A stretch of DNA of 64,000 nucleotides, taken from the NCBI RefSeq assembly GCF_018275325.1, contig NZ_JAGVQR010000003.1, positions 310,001 through 374,000 on the forward strand. Direction: 5' to 3'. Shown piece by piece: positions 1-8,759 of the stretch. Numbering within the stretch: the stretch's first letter is position 1; each line of letters begins with the position of its first letter. A program made the position numbers and the translations under genes. The DNA comes from Nocardioides palaemonis. Lineage in GTDB: Bacteria; Actinomycetota; Actinomycetes; Propionibacteriales; Nocardioidaceae. A model generated the notes under the pieces. The model did not search any database. It saw only the letters and a program-made list of their open reading frames with translations, and was not told the DNA's origin.

Positions 1-136
1 CCACGACCCGGATCCCCGACCCGCCGCCGAGCATCATCCCCAGCGCGGCGCGCACCATCGGGTCGTCGTCGACGACCGCGAGCGAGATCTGCGCGGTGGC
101 GTCTCCCGTGGCCGGGTGTCCCGAGGTGCCGCTCAC
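1..136 (-). CDS. Response regulator, N-terminal fragment (cut by left window edge)
   Basis: Only the first 45 or so residues are in the window. From a GTG at 136 the frame reads a short Ser/Gly/Thr leader and then a hydrophobic strand followed by VVDDDPMVRAAL, the acidic-pocket motif at the start of a receiver (REC) domain. The GTG overlaps the TGA of the upstream histidine kinase by four bases (GTGA), so the two are translationally coupled. With the kinase's HisKA_3 type, a NarL/LuxR-family DNA-binding output is expected by family knowledge, but that part lies outside the window. Confidence 0.85.
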   Translation of the reverse strand, partial: MSGTSGHPATGDATAQISLAVVDDDPMVRAALGMMLGGGSGIRVV

Positions 137-1320
137 GAGTCCCACGGTATCCATGCCCGCACGGCGTACCCGCCGGTGGGCTCCGTGCCGTGGCTGATCC
201 GGCCGCCGGCCAGGGCGGCCCGCTCGGCGAGCCCGATCAGCCCCAGGCCGGACGCGGGCAGGGCCGGCCCGCGTGGCCGGGCGACCGGTGCCGCGTTGCG
301 CACCGAGACGGTGAGCCCGTCGGCCGGCGCGCCCTCGAGGTCGACCGTCACGGTGGTCCCCGCGGCGTGCTTGCGCACGTTGGTGAGGGCCTCCTGCACG
401 ATCCGGTAGGCCGTGCGACCGGTCGCGGCCGGCACCTCGCCCTCGACCCGGTCGGTGAGGCGTACGCGCATCCCCCCGTCGGCCTCCTCGGCCACCAGTC
501 CGGCGACGGCCTCGATGCCCGGCTGCGGCCGCTCCGGCACGCCGTCGGTGGGACGGGTCGGGTCGCGCAGCACGCCGAGCACCGCGCGCAGGTCGGACAG
601 CGCGCGGTGGGCGTTCTCCTCGATCGAGCGCGCGGCCGTCGCCTGCTCCTCGGCCGAGAGGTCGGTGCGATAGCTCAGGGTGCCGGCGTTCATCGCGACC
701 AGCGAGATCCGGTGGGCCAGCACGTCGTGCATCTCCCGCGCGATCCTGGTGCGCTCGGCGGCCTGCGCCTGGGCCACCCGGGCCTGCTGCTCGCGCTCGG
801 CGGTGAGGGCCCGGTCGCGGTAGGACTCGACCAGCTGGCGCTGGGAGCCCATCGCGTAGCCGGTGGCGAGCAGGATGCCGTTGACCAGCACGCCGAAGAC
901 CACCGCCACCCAGAGCGGCAACGCGTCCTCGGAGATCCCCACGCGCTCCTGCACGACCCCGGACAGGATGCTCAGCGGCAGGACCAGCGCCAGCAGCCGC
1001 CACCGGCGGTGCGAGGCCAGCGACCCCACGACCCACGACGCCGGGCCGGCGCTCGAGGCGGAGACGCACCCGAAGGCCGTCAGCAGCAGGGAGATCGCCG
1101 CCGGGTGCCGGTGGCGCCAGCGCACCAGCACGAACGACAGCAGCCCCACGGCCGGGTCGCCCCACAGGAACCACGTCATCGCGGCGTCCGGGGCCCGCTC
1201 GGTCGCGCTGGCCAGCGGCGCCGCCCACACCAGCGCGCTGATCGCGAGCGCCAGCGCGTAGCGCCAGACCGACCCCCAGCGACCCACCCGGGGCGCGGGG
1301 TCCTCCGGTCGGCGCGCCAT
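133..1320 (-). CDS. Sensor histidine kinase, NarL/DesK type
   Basis: Membrane sensor kinase of about 395 residues. I chose the ATG at 1320 (MARRPEDP) because the first membrane helix follows directly, at about residues 20-40; longer upstream extensions have no membrane or domain content. Four to five hydrophobic segments occupy residues 20-155. A coiled stretch leads to the HisKA_3 motif REMHDVLAHRISL, with the phospho-acceptor His near residue 198. A C-terminal HATPase follows, with the N-box VQEALTNVRKHA and a GLGLIGLAERAALAGG G-box. No large extracellular domain is present, so the stimulus is probably sensed in the membrane. It is divergent from the ABC exporter at 1460-3162, an arrangement typical of kinases that sense envelope or antibiotic stress and control the neighbouring exporter; that link is inference. 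Confidence 0.9.
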   Translation of the reverse strand: MARRPEDPAPRVGRWGSVWRYALALAISALVWAAPLASATERAPDAAMTWFLWGDPAVGLLSFVLVRWRHRHPAAISLLLTAFGCVSASSAGPASWVVGSLASHRRWRLLALVLPLSILSGVVQERVGISEDALPLWVAVVFGVLVNGILLATGYAMGSQRQLVESYRDRALTAEREQQARVAQAQAAERTRIAREMHDVLAHRISLVAMNAGTLSYRTDLSAEEQATAARSIEENAHRALSDLRAVLGVLRDPTRPTDGVPERPQPGIEAVAGLVAEEADGGMRVRLTDRVEGEVPAATGRTAYRIVQEALTNVRKHAAGTTVTVDLEGAPADGLTVSVRNAAPVARPRGPALPASGLGLIGLAERAALAGGRISHGTEPTGGYAVRAWIPWDS

Positions 1321-1459
1321 GCCCCGAGCGTAGGGCCCGGCTGGACCGTCCGACGTCCGACCCGGGTATTGCCCCGGCCACCCGGCCGATACCGAGGTCG
1401 GACCCCGACGACCCCTGCGCCCGATGCCCCGGGACCGCGCGGTCGACCACGCTGGAGCC

Positions 1460-2356
1460 ATGATCACAGTCGAGAACCTCACCAAGCGCTACGGCGGGTT
1501 CACCGCCGTGGACGGCATCTCGTTCGAGGTGCGCCCCGGCAGCGTCGTCGGGTTCCTCGGACCCAACGGCGCCGGCAAGTCCACCGCGATGCGGATGATG
1601 ACCGGGCTCACCCCGGCCACCTCCGGGCGCTCCACCATCCTGGGCCAGCCCTACCGCGAGCTGCACAACCCGGGCCGCCAGGTCGGCGTCATGCTCGACG
1701 CCTCGGCCCAGCACCCCGGCCGCACCGGCCGCGAGGTCCTGCGGGTGGCGGCCGTGTCGGTCGGCGTCGGCAAGCAGCGCGTCGACGAGGTGCTGTCCCT
1801 CGTCGGCCTGACCGACGAGGAGGCCGGTCGCCGGGTCCGCAACTACTCCCTCGGCATGCGCCAGCGTCTCGGCCTGGCCGCGGCGCTGCTCGGCGAGCCG
1901 CAGGTGCTGATCCTGGACGAGCCGGCCAACGGCCTCGACCCGCAGGGCATCCACTGGATGCGCGGGCTCCTGCGCACCTTCGCCGACGGCGGCGGCACCG
2001 TGCTGCTGTCGAGCCACCTGCTCCACGAGGTCCAGATCGTCGCCGACGACCTGGTCATGATCGGCCGCGGCCGGATCGTGGCGATGGGCTCGAAGGAGGA
2101 ACTGCTGAGCAAGGGCGGCACCTCCGTCCACTCCACCGACGACGCCCGCCTCGCGGGCCTCCTCGACCAGGCCGGGGTGGCGTACACCCGGACCGGCAAC
2201 GGCCTGGTGGTCGACGCCGAGGCCGCCGTGGTCGGCAAGATCGCGGCCGCCGAGCAGGTCGTGCTCCTCGAGCTGCGCTCCGGCGGCTCGGAGGGCCTCG
2301 AGGAGATGTTCCTGGGCCTCACGGCCGCCACCTCACGCGAAGGAGACGCAGCATGA
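1460..2356 (+). CDS. ABC transporter ATP-binding protein (ABC-2 type exporter)
   Basis: ATPase of 298 residues, full length for the BcrA/DrrA-like family. The ATG at 1460 begins MITVENLTKRYG, the usual first strand. Walker A GPNGAGKST is at about residues 34-42, the signature NYSLGMRQR at about 128, Walker B VLILDEPANGLDP at about 150, and a switch His in SSHLLHEV follows. Its last codon overlaps the ATG of the permease (ATGA at 2353-2356), so the two form one exporter. Substrate cannot be read from sequence; relatives export antibiotics, lantibiotics or lipids. Confidence 0.94.
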   Translation: MITVENLTKRYGGFTAVDGISFEVRPGSVVGFLGPNGAGKSTAMRMMTGLTPATSGRSTILGQPYRELHNPGRQVGVMLDASAQHPGRTGREVLRVAAVSVGVGKQRVDEVLSLVGLTDEEAGRRVRNYSLGMRQRLGLAAALLGEPQVLILDEPANGLDPQGIHWMRGLLRTFADGGGTVLLSSHLLHEVQIVADDLVMIGRGRIVAMGSKEELLSKGGTSVHSTDDARLAGLLDQAGVAYTRTGNGLVVDAEAAVVGKIAAAEQVVLLELRSGGSEGLEEMFLGLTAATSREGDAA

Positions 2357-3162
2357 GCACCGACCTCGACACCACCACCGCACCCGCCGTCGGCGGCACG
2401 TCCGCCGGCCAGCCGGCTCCGACCGCCCTCGAGGGCCGCCCGGGCGTGCCGTTCGGCCGCACGCTGCGCGCCGAGCTCCGCAAGATGGTCGACACCCGCG
2501 CCGGCTTCTGGATGATCGTCGCCATGACCGCGATCGCCGCGATCATCCTGGTCGCGGTCGTCATCTGGGGCTCGGCCGACGACTCGTCGTTCAGCGGCCT
2601 GCTCCAGCTCGCGACGCTCCCGATGGCGATGGTCCTGCCGATCCTCGGCGTGATGGCGGCGACCGCGGAGTGGTCGCAGCGCACCGGCCTGGTCACCTTC
2701 ACCCTGGAGCCGCGGCGCGGCCGCGTCGTGCTGGCCAAGGCGCTCGCCAGCCTGGCCTTCGCGGCCGTCGTGCTCGCGTTCGCGTTCGTCGCCTCCGCGC
2801 TGGTCAACGTCGTCGCCGGCACCGGCGAGTGGGACCTCCCCCTCGCGGCGGCCGGGGGCATCACCCTCGCGCTGATGCTCTACGTCCTGCAGGGCGTGGC
2901 GTTCGGCCTGCTGTTCCTCAACACCCCGATCGCCATCGTGGCCGTGCTGGTGCTGCCGAGCGTCTGGAGCATCGCGACGACGCTGGTCAGCAGCCTCGAG
3001 GACGCCGGCGCCTGGCTCAACCTCGACCGCGTCACCGTCCCGCTGTTCGCCGGCGAGATGGGCGGCCAGGACTGGGCGCAGCTCGCCACCGGCGTCGCCG
3101 CCTGGGTGCTGCTGCCGCTGGCGGTCGGCACCTGGCGGGTGCTGAACCGCGAGGTGAAGTAG
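2353..3162 (+). CDS. ABC-2 type transporter permease
   Basis: Integral membrane partner of the ATPase just upstream, 269 residues, with an ATGA overlap giving the start. A soluble 50-residue N-terminus ends in FGRTLRAELRKMVDTRAGFW, the amphipathic segment seen before the first helix of ABC-2 permeases. About six membrane helices follow (first at about residues 53-73). The segment WSQRTGLVTFTLEPRRGRVVLAKAL between helices 2 and 3 matches the conserved cytoplasmic loop of this family. With the ATPase it would form a homodimeric-type exporter; cargo unknown. Confidence 0.9.
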   Translation: MSTDLDTTTAPAVGGTSAGQPAPTALEGRPGVPFGRTLRAELRKMVDTRAGFWMIVAMTAIAAIILVAVVIWGSADDSSFSGLLQLATLPMAMVLPILGVMAATAEWSQRTGLVTFTLEPRRGRVVLAKALASLAFAAVVLAFAFVASALVNVVAGTGEWDLPLAAAGGITLALMLYVLQGVAFGLLFLNTPIAIVAVLVLPSVWSIATTLVSSLEDAGAWLNLDRVTVPLFAGEMGGQDWAQLATGVAAWVLLPLAVGTWRVLNREVK

Positions 3163-3168
3163 ACCCTG

Positions 3169-3426
3169 TCACCAGGGGACGTCGACCTCGACCTCCCCGG
3201 TGGCGACCCGGGCCGCCAGCCCGCCGAGCGTGACCACGTCACCGGGGGCGAGCTGGCGGCCCCGCCGCGTCTCGACCTCCCCGTTGACCTGCACCGCGCC
3301 GTCGGCGATCACCGGCTTGGCCTCCGCGCCGGTCTCCACGAGGTTGGCCAGCTTGAGGAACTGCCCGAGCCGGATGGACTCGTCGCGGATCGGTACGTCG
3401 ATGGGCTCGGGGGCGGAGGGGGCCAT
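3169..3426 (-). CDS. RNA-binding S4 domain protein (YaaA/RlbA-like)
   Basis: Protein of 85 residues consisting almost only of one S4 fold: IRLGQFLKLANLVETGAEAK, then VIADGAVQVNGEVETRRGRQLAPGDVV, the alpha-L signature that places it with the small stand-alone S4 proteins. These bind structured RNA such as rRNA; a specific target is not known here. It begins four bases after the stop codon of the DUF445 gene on the same strand and so is probably co-transcribed with it. Confidence 0.88.
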   Translation of the reverse strand: MAPSAPEPIDVPIRDESIRLGQFLKLANLVETGAEAKPVIADGAVQVNGEVETRRGRQLAPGDVVTLGGLAARVATGEVEVDVPW

Positions 3427-3430
3427 GGGA

Positions 3431-4729
3431 TCAGTGAACCAGCAGGCTCAGCGCGTGGATCAGCACGCCCACCAGACCGCCCACGATCGTGCCGTTGATC
3501 CGGATGAACTGCAGGTCGCGCCCGACGTGCAGCTCGATGCGGCGGGCCGCCTCCTTGCCGTCCCACCGCTCGATGGTGTGGGTGATGACGGTGGTCAGCT
3601 CCGCGCCGTAGCGCCCCACGAGGAACACCGCGCTGTCGGCGGCGTACCGGTCGAGCCGCTCGCGCAGCGCGGGGTCGTCGCGCAGGCGGGCGGAGAACGC
3701 GGTGAGCTCGGCGAGCAGCCGCTGGCGCACCGCGCCGTCGCGGTCGCGGACCGAGGCGAGCAGCGCCGCGCGCATCGCCTTCCACAGCGAGATGGCCGTG
3801 GCGACCACCTGCGGGTGGTCGAGCAGCCGGTCCTTGAGCGCCTCGGCGCGCGCGCGGGTCTCGTCGTCGTGCAGCAGGTCGGTGGCGAGCTGGCCGAGCA
3901 TCGAGTCGAGGGCCTCGCGGGCCCGGTGGTGCGGGTCGTCGCGGATGTCCTCGAGCCACGCGAGCGCCTGGACGTGCAGGCGCGAGGTGACCGCGTCGTT
4001 GAGCTTGGGCGGTGCCCACCACGGCGCCCGCTCCTCCAGCACGCTGGAGAAGGTGTCGGGGTTCTCCAGGAGCCACCGGTGCATCTCGTCCAGCGCGAGG
4101 TCGACCAGGCCGTGGTGCAGGTCGTCGCGCAGCACCTCCATCAGCATCGTGCCGAGCAGCGGCGAGATCGGCTCCTCGCGGAACCGCGGCACCAGGGCGT
4201 GGGTGACGAGGTCGGCGACGTGCTCGTCGCGGACCTTGCCGAGCGCGATCGCGGCGACGTCGGACGCCTCGTCGACCACCCGGCGCGCGTTCGCGGGGTC
4301 GGAGAGCCAGTCGCCGACGCGGGCCGAGATGGTGGCCGCCGCGATCCGCTCGCGGATGATCTCCTCCTGCAGGAAGTTCTCCCCCACGAACTCCTCGAGG
4401 CCCTTGCCGAGCTCGTCCTTGCGCCGCGGCACCAGCGCGGTGTGCGGGATCGGCAGCCCCAGCGGGTGCTTGAAGAGGGCCGTCACCGCGAACCAGTCGG
4501 CGATCGCGCCCACCATGGACGCCTCGGCCCCGGCGTTGACGAAGCCCCAGAAGCCGTCGCGGCCGAGCGTGGCGACGTAGACGCACGCCGCGAGCACCAG
4601 CAGCCCGACCGCGAGGGTGCGCATCTGCCGCAGGCCGCGCCGACGTGCCTCGTCGGCGCCGGGGTCCGGGGTGATGAGCGGGACGGGACCGGGGCGGCTC
4701 GCGGGAGCGGTGGTCGGGCTGGCGGTCAT
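3431..4729 (-). CDS. DUF445 family membrane protein
   Basis: Protein of about 432 residues. The ATG at 4729 is preferred over one nine bases upstream because GGGGGAGG lies at the right distance only from the inner one. A first helix (LAVGLLVLAACVYVATL) is followed by the DUF445 hallmark AGAEASMVGAIADWFAVTALFKHPLG, then a long helical cytoplasmic or periplasmic region, and a last helix near the C-terminus (GTIVGGLVGVLIHALSLLV). The YjiN/DUF445 family is widespread, with no settled biochemical role. The S4 protein is encoded immediately downstream. Confidence 0.88.
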   Translation of the reverse strand: MTASPTTAPASRPGPVPLITPDPGADEARRRGLRQMRTLAVGLLVLAACVYVATLGRDGFWGFVNAGAEASMVGAIADWFAVTALFKHPLGLPIPHTALVPRRKDELGKGLEEFVGENFLQEEIIRERIAAATISARVGDWLSDPANARRVVDEASDVAAIALGKVRDEHVADLVTHALVPRFREEPISPLLGTMLMEVLRDDLHHGLVDLALDEMHRWLLENPDTFSSVLEERAPWWAPPKLNDAVTSRLHVQALAWLEDIRDDPHHRAREALDSMLGQLATDLLHDDETRARAEALKDRLLDHPQVVATAISLWKAMRAALLASVRDRDGAVRQRLLAELTAFSARLRDDPALRERLDRYAADSAVFLVGRYGAELTTVITHTIERWDGKEAARRIELHVGRDLQFIRINGTIVGGLVGVLIHALSLLVH

Positions 4730-4808
4730 GCGGGCCATCCTCCCCCACGCCCCGTGACCGGCCCACGCTCGGAAGCCACCGGGCGGGACGCGTGCCAGAA
4801 TGCGCCGC

Positions 4809-5204
4809 ATGCCTCGCACCGTGATCACCTTCGGGACGTTCGACGTGTTCCACGTCGGGCACCTCCGCGTGCTCGAACGGGCCGCGGCCCTGGGCGACCG
4901 ACTGGTCGTCGGCGTCTCCGCCGACGCCCTCAACGAGCGCAAGAAGGGCCGGGTCCCGGTGTTCAGCGAGAAGGAGCGGCTCGCCATCGTCGGCGCCCTC
5001 AAGGTCGTCGACGACGTCTTCGTCGAGGAGAGCCTGGAGCAGAAGCGCGACTACATCCTCCAGCACGGCGCCGACGTGCTCGTGATGGGCGACGACTGGG
5101 CCGGGAAGTTCGACGAGTTCGGCGACGTCTGCGAGGTGGTCTACCTCGAGCGGACGCCCGCGATCTCGACCACCGCGATCATCGAGCACATCGCCGATCT
5201 CTAG
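4809..5204 (+). CDS. Glycerol-3-phosphate cytidylyltransferase-like nucleotidyltransferase
   Basis: Protein of 131 residues, matching the length of TagD-type cytidylyltransferases. The CTP-binding HxGH motif is present in TFGTFDVFHVGHLRVLERAA, and the second motif occurs as RTPAISTTAIIEHI near the end (RTxGISTT in TagD). This family transfers CMP to glycerol-3-phosphate or a related phosphate for teichoic-acid or glycolipid precursors. An alternative ATG lies nine bases upstream. No teichoic acid genes flank it, so substrate assignment is by family only. Confidence 0.85.
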   Translation: MPRTVITFGTFDVFHVGHLRVLERAAALGDRLVVGVSADALNERKKGRVPVFSEKERLAIVGALKVVDDVFVEESLEQKRDYILQHGADVLVMGDDWAGKFDEFGDVCEVVYLERTPAISTTAIIEHIADL

Positions 5205-5266
5205 GCGTACCGGGGACGACCTGCTGCGTTAGGGTCTGACGCGAGATGACAACCATGAGGGGAAAC

Positions 5267-6874
5267 ATGCGCAGAACCATCACCGCCGCTGTCGCCGTCG
5301 CACTCCTGGGTGGCGCTGCGCTGTCCGCGCCTGCCGTCGCCGCGGACACCGCGAGGCGGGGCGACACGTTCTCGGTCGACCCCTCGGCGTCGCCCAGCGA
5401 CGTCTCGCCCCGGACCACCTTCTCGTTCGACCCCGGCCTGACGACCGGCAGCGGGCTCACCGAGGTCCCCGAGCTGACGCCGGCCGGTGCCCTGTCCACG
5501 GCGCTGCGCGTCGTCAAGGGCAACGCCCGCGCCGGGGACCCCTCCGCGACCCTGGCCCTCCGTGACCTGTTCATGAAGCGCGACTCCCTCACGGGCGCCC
5601 AGCGGCGGCGCGCCGACGCCCTCCTCGCCCGCCCGACCGACGGCTCCAGCGGGGACCCCGGAGGCCCCTACACGGTCCCGGAGGCCCAGCCCGTCTGCAA
5701 CGCACGCCTGTGCATCCACTACGTGCCGAACGGCCCGGACGCGCCGCCCTCGGTCGAGTGGGTCAACCAGACCCTCGCGGTCATGGACCAGGTGTGGACC
5801 CAGGAGGTCGACAGCCTGGGCTACCGCGCCCCGCTCACCGACGGCGCGCGAGGCGGCGGCCCCCAGTTCGACGTCTACCTCAAGAACCTCGGCTCGCAGG
5901 GCATCTACGGCTACTGCGCGCCCGAGACGCGCGTCGCGAAGCGGACGGCGTCCGCCTACTGCGCGCTCGACAACGACTTCTCGACGGCCGAGTTCCCGAG
6001 CGCCACCCCGGCGGCGAACCAGCTCGTCACGGCCGCCCACGAGTTCTTCCACGCCATCCAGTACGCCTACGACTACGCCGAGGACGTCTGGATGATGGAG
6101 TCCACCGCGACGTGGATGGAGGAGCGCATCGCGACGGACGTCAACGACAACCGCCAGTACCTCGCGACCAGCCCGCTCCTGGTGCCCACGGCTCCCCTCG
6201 ACTACTTCAGCCAGTCGGCGACGTTCCAGTACGGCACGTGGATCTGGTGGGAGTACCTCTCGACCACGTACGGCAACAAGATCGTCAGGAAGGCCTGGCA
6301 GGAGGCCGGCTCCCTGAAGAAGGACGGCGGCAAGAACAGCATCCAGACCCTGCAGAAGATCCTGCGGAAGAAGGGCGGGTTCACCAAGAACTTCGCACGC
6401 TTCGCCGCGGGCAACCTGACGCCGGCCGCCAACTTCCCCGAGGGCGCCGAGTACGCGTACCCGCGCTTCGCCGGGAAGGTGCTGACCAAGAAGAAGCGGT
6501 CCAAGCGGTTCTCGACCAAGATCTTCCACCTGGCGTCCACCAGCTACGGCTACGTCCCGAAGAAGCTCAACGGCAAGAAGTGGAAGCTCGCGGTCTCGGT
6601 CAACGGCCCGGCGCGACGCACCTCGCCGGCGGCAGTGGTGGTCGTGCACCTCGCCAACGGCAAGCGCCAGGTCAAGCAGGTCAGGCTCAACCACAACGGT
6701 GACGGCCGCAAGAAGGTGAGCTTCAACAGCAAGAAGGTCGTCATGGTCACCGTGACGCTGGTCAACGCCTCGACCCGCTACCGCTGCAACAAGGGGACCA
6801 CCCTGTCGTGCCGGGGCATCCCGCTCGACGACAAGATGAGGTTCTCCGTGACCGGTCGGGTCACGAAGCACTGA
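5267..6874 (+). CDS. Secreted MXAN_6640-like putative metalloprotease
   Basis: Protein of 535 residues. The ATG at 5267 is chosen because AGGGGAA precedes it and a clean Sec signal peptide (RRTITAAVAVALLGGAALSAPAVAA) follows at once. A zinc-protease motif HEFFH lies at about residues 258-262 (AAHEFFHAIQYAYD), with an acidic stretch MMESTATWMEER about 20 residues later that could hold the third ligand. This arrangement is like the MXAN_6640 family of putative secreted metalloproteases. Cys pairs flank the N-terminal half of the domain, and the C-terminal third is Lys/Arg-rich with a beta-sandwich look. It stands alone between genes of other functions. Confidence 0.75.
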   Translation: MRRTITAAVAVALLGGAALSAPAVAADTARRGDTFSVDPSASPSDVSPRTTFSFDPGLTTGSGLTEVPELTPAGALSTALRVVKGNARAGDPSATLALRDLFMKRDSLTGAQRRRADALLARPTDGSSGDPGGPYTVPEAQPVCNARLCIHYVPNGPDAPPSVEWVNQTLAVMDQVWTQEVDSLGYRAPLTDGARGGGPQFDVYLKNLGSQGIYGYCAPETRVAKRTASAYCALDNDFSTAEFPSATPAANQLVTAAHEFFHAIQYAYDYAEDVWMMESTATWMEERIATDVNDNRQYLATSPLLVPTAPLDYFSQSATFQYGTWIWWEYLSTTYGNKIVRKAWQEAGSLKKDGGKNSIQTLQKILRKKGGFTKNFARFAAGNLTPAANFPEGAEYAYPRFAGKVLTKKKRSKRFSTKIFHLASTSYGYVPKKLNGKKWKLAVSVNGPARRTSPAAVVVVHLANGKRQVKQVRLNHNGDGRKKVSFNSKKVVMVTVTLVNASTRYRCNKGTTLSCRGIPLDDKMRFSVTGRVTKH

Positions 6875-7480
6875 TCACGGACTGATCGCCAGCAGGGCGT
6901 GGAGCGCGGCGACGCACTCCTCGACCAGCACGGACAACGGGACCGGGCGCTCGCCGGTCGGCACTGCCGACCAGGTGAGCGCCCGGTCCTCCGTGTAGGC
7001 CCACCACGCGCGCACGACGTCGCGCTGCCGCGCCGGCACGTCGAGCGCCGCGACCACCCGGTCGGTGCTGCCGTCGCGCACCGAGTCCATCACCTCGCCG
7101 ACGCGCGGGTCGGCGACGGCGTGCCCGTGCACCAGCGCGAGGTAGAACCCGCGTCGGCGCTCGATCTGCTCCACCATCAGGCGGGTCGTCTCGACCGCCT
7201 GCTCCGCGCCGGGCAGCGCGGGGTCGGGCGCGGTGTTGCGCAGCATCCGGCGCCCGGCCGCGGCGACGCACGCGAGGTAGAAGTCGGTCTTGGTCGCGAA
7301 GTAGTGGAACAGCAGCCCGCGCGAGATGCCGGCCTCCGCGGCGACGTCGTCGAGCGACAGGTCCTGGATCGGCTTCTCCACGATCATCGCCAGCCCGATG
7401 CCGACCAGCTGTCGACGCCGGTCGTCGGCCGTCAGGCGGCGCCGGACGGGGACCTCGGGATCGGACACACTGTTGAGCAT
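6875..7480 (-). CDS. TetR/AcrR family transcriptional repressor
   Basis: Protein of 201 residues with an N-terminal helix-turn-helix (LSLDDVAAEAGISRGLLFHYFATKTDFYLACV) and a divergent ligand-binding half, normal for TetR. The most upstream ATG (7480) falls exactly at the centre of a perfect 14+14 palindrome, so either translation starts on a nearly leaderless message or a downstream GTG (7468 or nearby) is used. It faces away from the acyl-CoA dehydrogenase operon with only 28 bases between start codons, so it very probably represses that operon and itself, with an acyl-CoA as the likely ligand (inference). Confidence 0.9.
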   Translation of the reverse strand: MLNSVSDPEVPVRRRLTADDRRRQLVGIGLAMIVEKPIQDLSLDDVAAEAGISRGLLFHYFATKTDFYLACVAAAGRRMLRNTAPDPALPGAEQAVETTRLMVEQIERRRGFYLALVHGHAVADPRVGEVMDSVRDGSTDRVVAALDVPARQRDVVRAWWAYTEDRALTWSAVPTGERPVPLSVLVEECVAALHALLAISP

Positions 7481-7494
7481 TGCTCAACAGTGTG
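7466..7494. promoter_or_regulatory. Perfect palindromic operator for the divergent TetR repressor
   Basis: The arms CACACTGTTGAGCA and TGCTCAACAGTGTG are exact inverted copies around one central T at 7480. The site covers the start codon of the TetR gene and lies 15 bases before the acyl-CoA dehydrogenase ATG, so bound repressor would block both directions. Confidence 0.85.
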
Positions 7495-7508
7495 CGAAGG
7501 TCAATCGC

Positions 7509-8759
7509 ATGGACTTCTCGCTCTCCCCCCGCGCCGCCGACCTCCAGGCCCGCGTGCGCACGTTCGTCACCGACGAGGTCGAGCCGGTCGAGGCCGAGGT
7601 GCACGCCCGCACCACCCGGCTGCGCGAGTCCGGCGGTGACCACTGGACCCCCGACCCGGTCATCGCCGAGCTGCAGGCGAAGGCGCGCGCCCAGGGCCTG
7701 TGGAACCTCTTCCTGCCGGCCGAGCACGCCGGTCGCTACGCCGCCGACTTCGGCACCGACGGCGGCGAGGGGCTGAGCAACGTCGACTACGCGCCGGTCG
7801 CCGAGGCGATGGGTCGCTCCTTCCTCGCTCCCCTGGTCTTCAACTCCAACGCCCCCGACACGGGCAACATGGAGGTGCTGCTGCGCTACGGGACCGAGGA
7901 GCAGAAGGCGCAGTGGCTCGAGCCCCTGCTCCGCGCGGAGATCCGCAGCGCGTTCTGCATGACCGAGCCGGACGTGGCCTCCTCCGACGCCACCAACATG
8001 GCTGCGACCGCCCGCCTCGAGGGCGACGAGGTCGTCATCAACGGTCGCAAGTGGTGGTCGACCGGCGTCGGCAACCCCGACTGCAAGGTCCTGGTGTTCA
8101 TGGGGCTCTCCGACCCCGACGCCGACCGGCACTCGCGGCACACGATGGTGCTGGTCCCCCGCGACGCCCCCGGCGTGACGGTCGAGCGGATGCTCACCAC
8201 GATGGGCTACTACGACGAGCCGCTCGGCCACGGCGAGGTGTCCTTCGACGACGTGCGGGTGCCCGCGTCCAACATCCTGCTCGGCCCGGGCCGCGCCTTC
8301 GAGATCGCCCAGGGCCGCCTCGGCCCCGGTCGGGTGCACCACTGCATGCGCGCCATCGGGCTCGCCGAGCGCGCGCTCGAGCTCGGCTGCGCGCGCGCCG
8401 TCTCGCGCACCGCGTTCGGCAAGCCGATCGCGAACCTCGGCGGCAACCGGGAGCGGATCGCGGACGCCCGGATCGCGATCAACCGCTCCCGGCTGCTGGT
8501 GATGCACGCCGCGTGGCTGCTCGACCAGGGCATGAGCCGCGAGGCGTACTCCGCGGTGAGCGAGATCAAGGTCGAGGTCCCGAACATGGCGCTCGACGTC
8601 ATCGACACCGCGATCCAGCTGCACGGCGGTGCCGGCGTCTCCGACGACTTCCCGCTCGCCAACGCATGGGTCGGCGCCCGCACGCTGCGGCTGGCCGACG
8701 GGCCCGATGAGGTGCACCGCAACGTGGTCGCCAAGATCGAGCTCGGGAAGCACGCGTGA
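7509..8759 (+). CDS. Acyl-CoA dehydrogenase family protein
   Basis: FAD-dependent acyl-CoA dehydrogenase of 416 residues, close to the usual size for the ACAD10/11-like branch. The flavin and substrate motifs CMTEPDVASSDATNMAATA (middle domain) and the C-terminal helical domain (GAGVSDDFPLANAWVGARTLRLADGPDEVHRN) are clear; the latter carries the family's RxADGPDEVH motif. It heads an operon with an SDR, an APH-fold kinase and a histidine phosphatase. In ACAD11 and in the bacterial levulinate pathway, a kinase and a dehydrogenase of these two families together remove a 4-hydroxyl by phosphorylation and elimination, so this enzyme may do the elimination step rather than simple beta-oxidation. 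Confidence 0.9.
   Translation: MDFSLSPRAADLQARVRTFVTDEVEPVEAEVHARTTRLRESGGDHWTPDPVIAELQAKARAQGLWNLFLPAEHAGRYAADFGTDGGEGLSNVDYAPVAEAMGRSFLAPLVFNSNAPDTGNMEVLLRYGTEEQKAQWLEPLLRAEIRSAFCMTEPDVASSDATNMAATARLEGDEVVINGRKWWSTGVGNPDCKVLVFMGLSDPDADRHSRHTMVLVPRDAPGVTVERMLTTMGYYDEPLGHGEVSFDDVRVPASNILLGPGRAFEIAQGRLGPGRVHHCMRAIGLAERALELGCARAVSRTAFGKPIANLGGNRERIADARIAINRSRLLVMHAAWLLDQGMSREAYSAVSEIKVEVPNMALDVIDTAIQLHGGAGVSDDFPLANAWVGARTLRLADGPDEVHRNVVAKIELGKHA

Noticed and set aside
190..2352. Plus-strand frame running through the kinase region into the ABC permease
   Set aside because: It overlaps two well-supported genes on both strands and has low-complexity Arg/Pro/Gly composition. Only the permease portion from 2353 is real.
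3309..5189. Alternative minus-strand frame across the DUF445 and cytidylyltransferase genes
   Set aside because: Arg/Pro/Ala-rich shadow frame of the DUF445 gene. The correct frame has membrane helices and family motifs.
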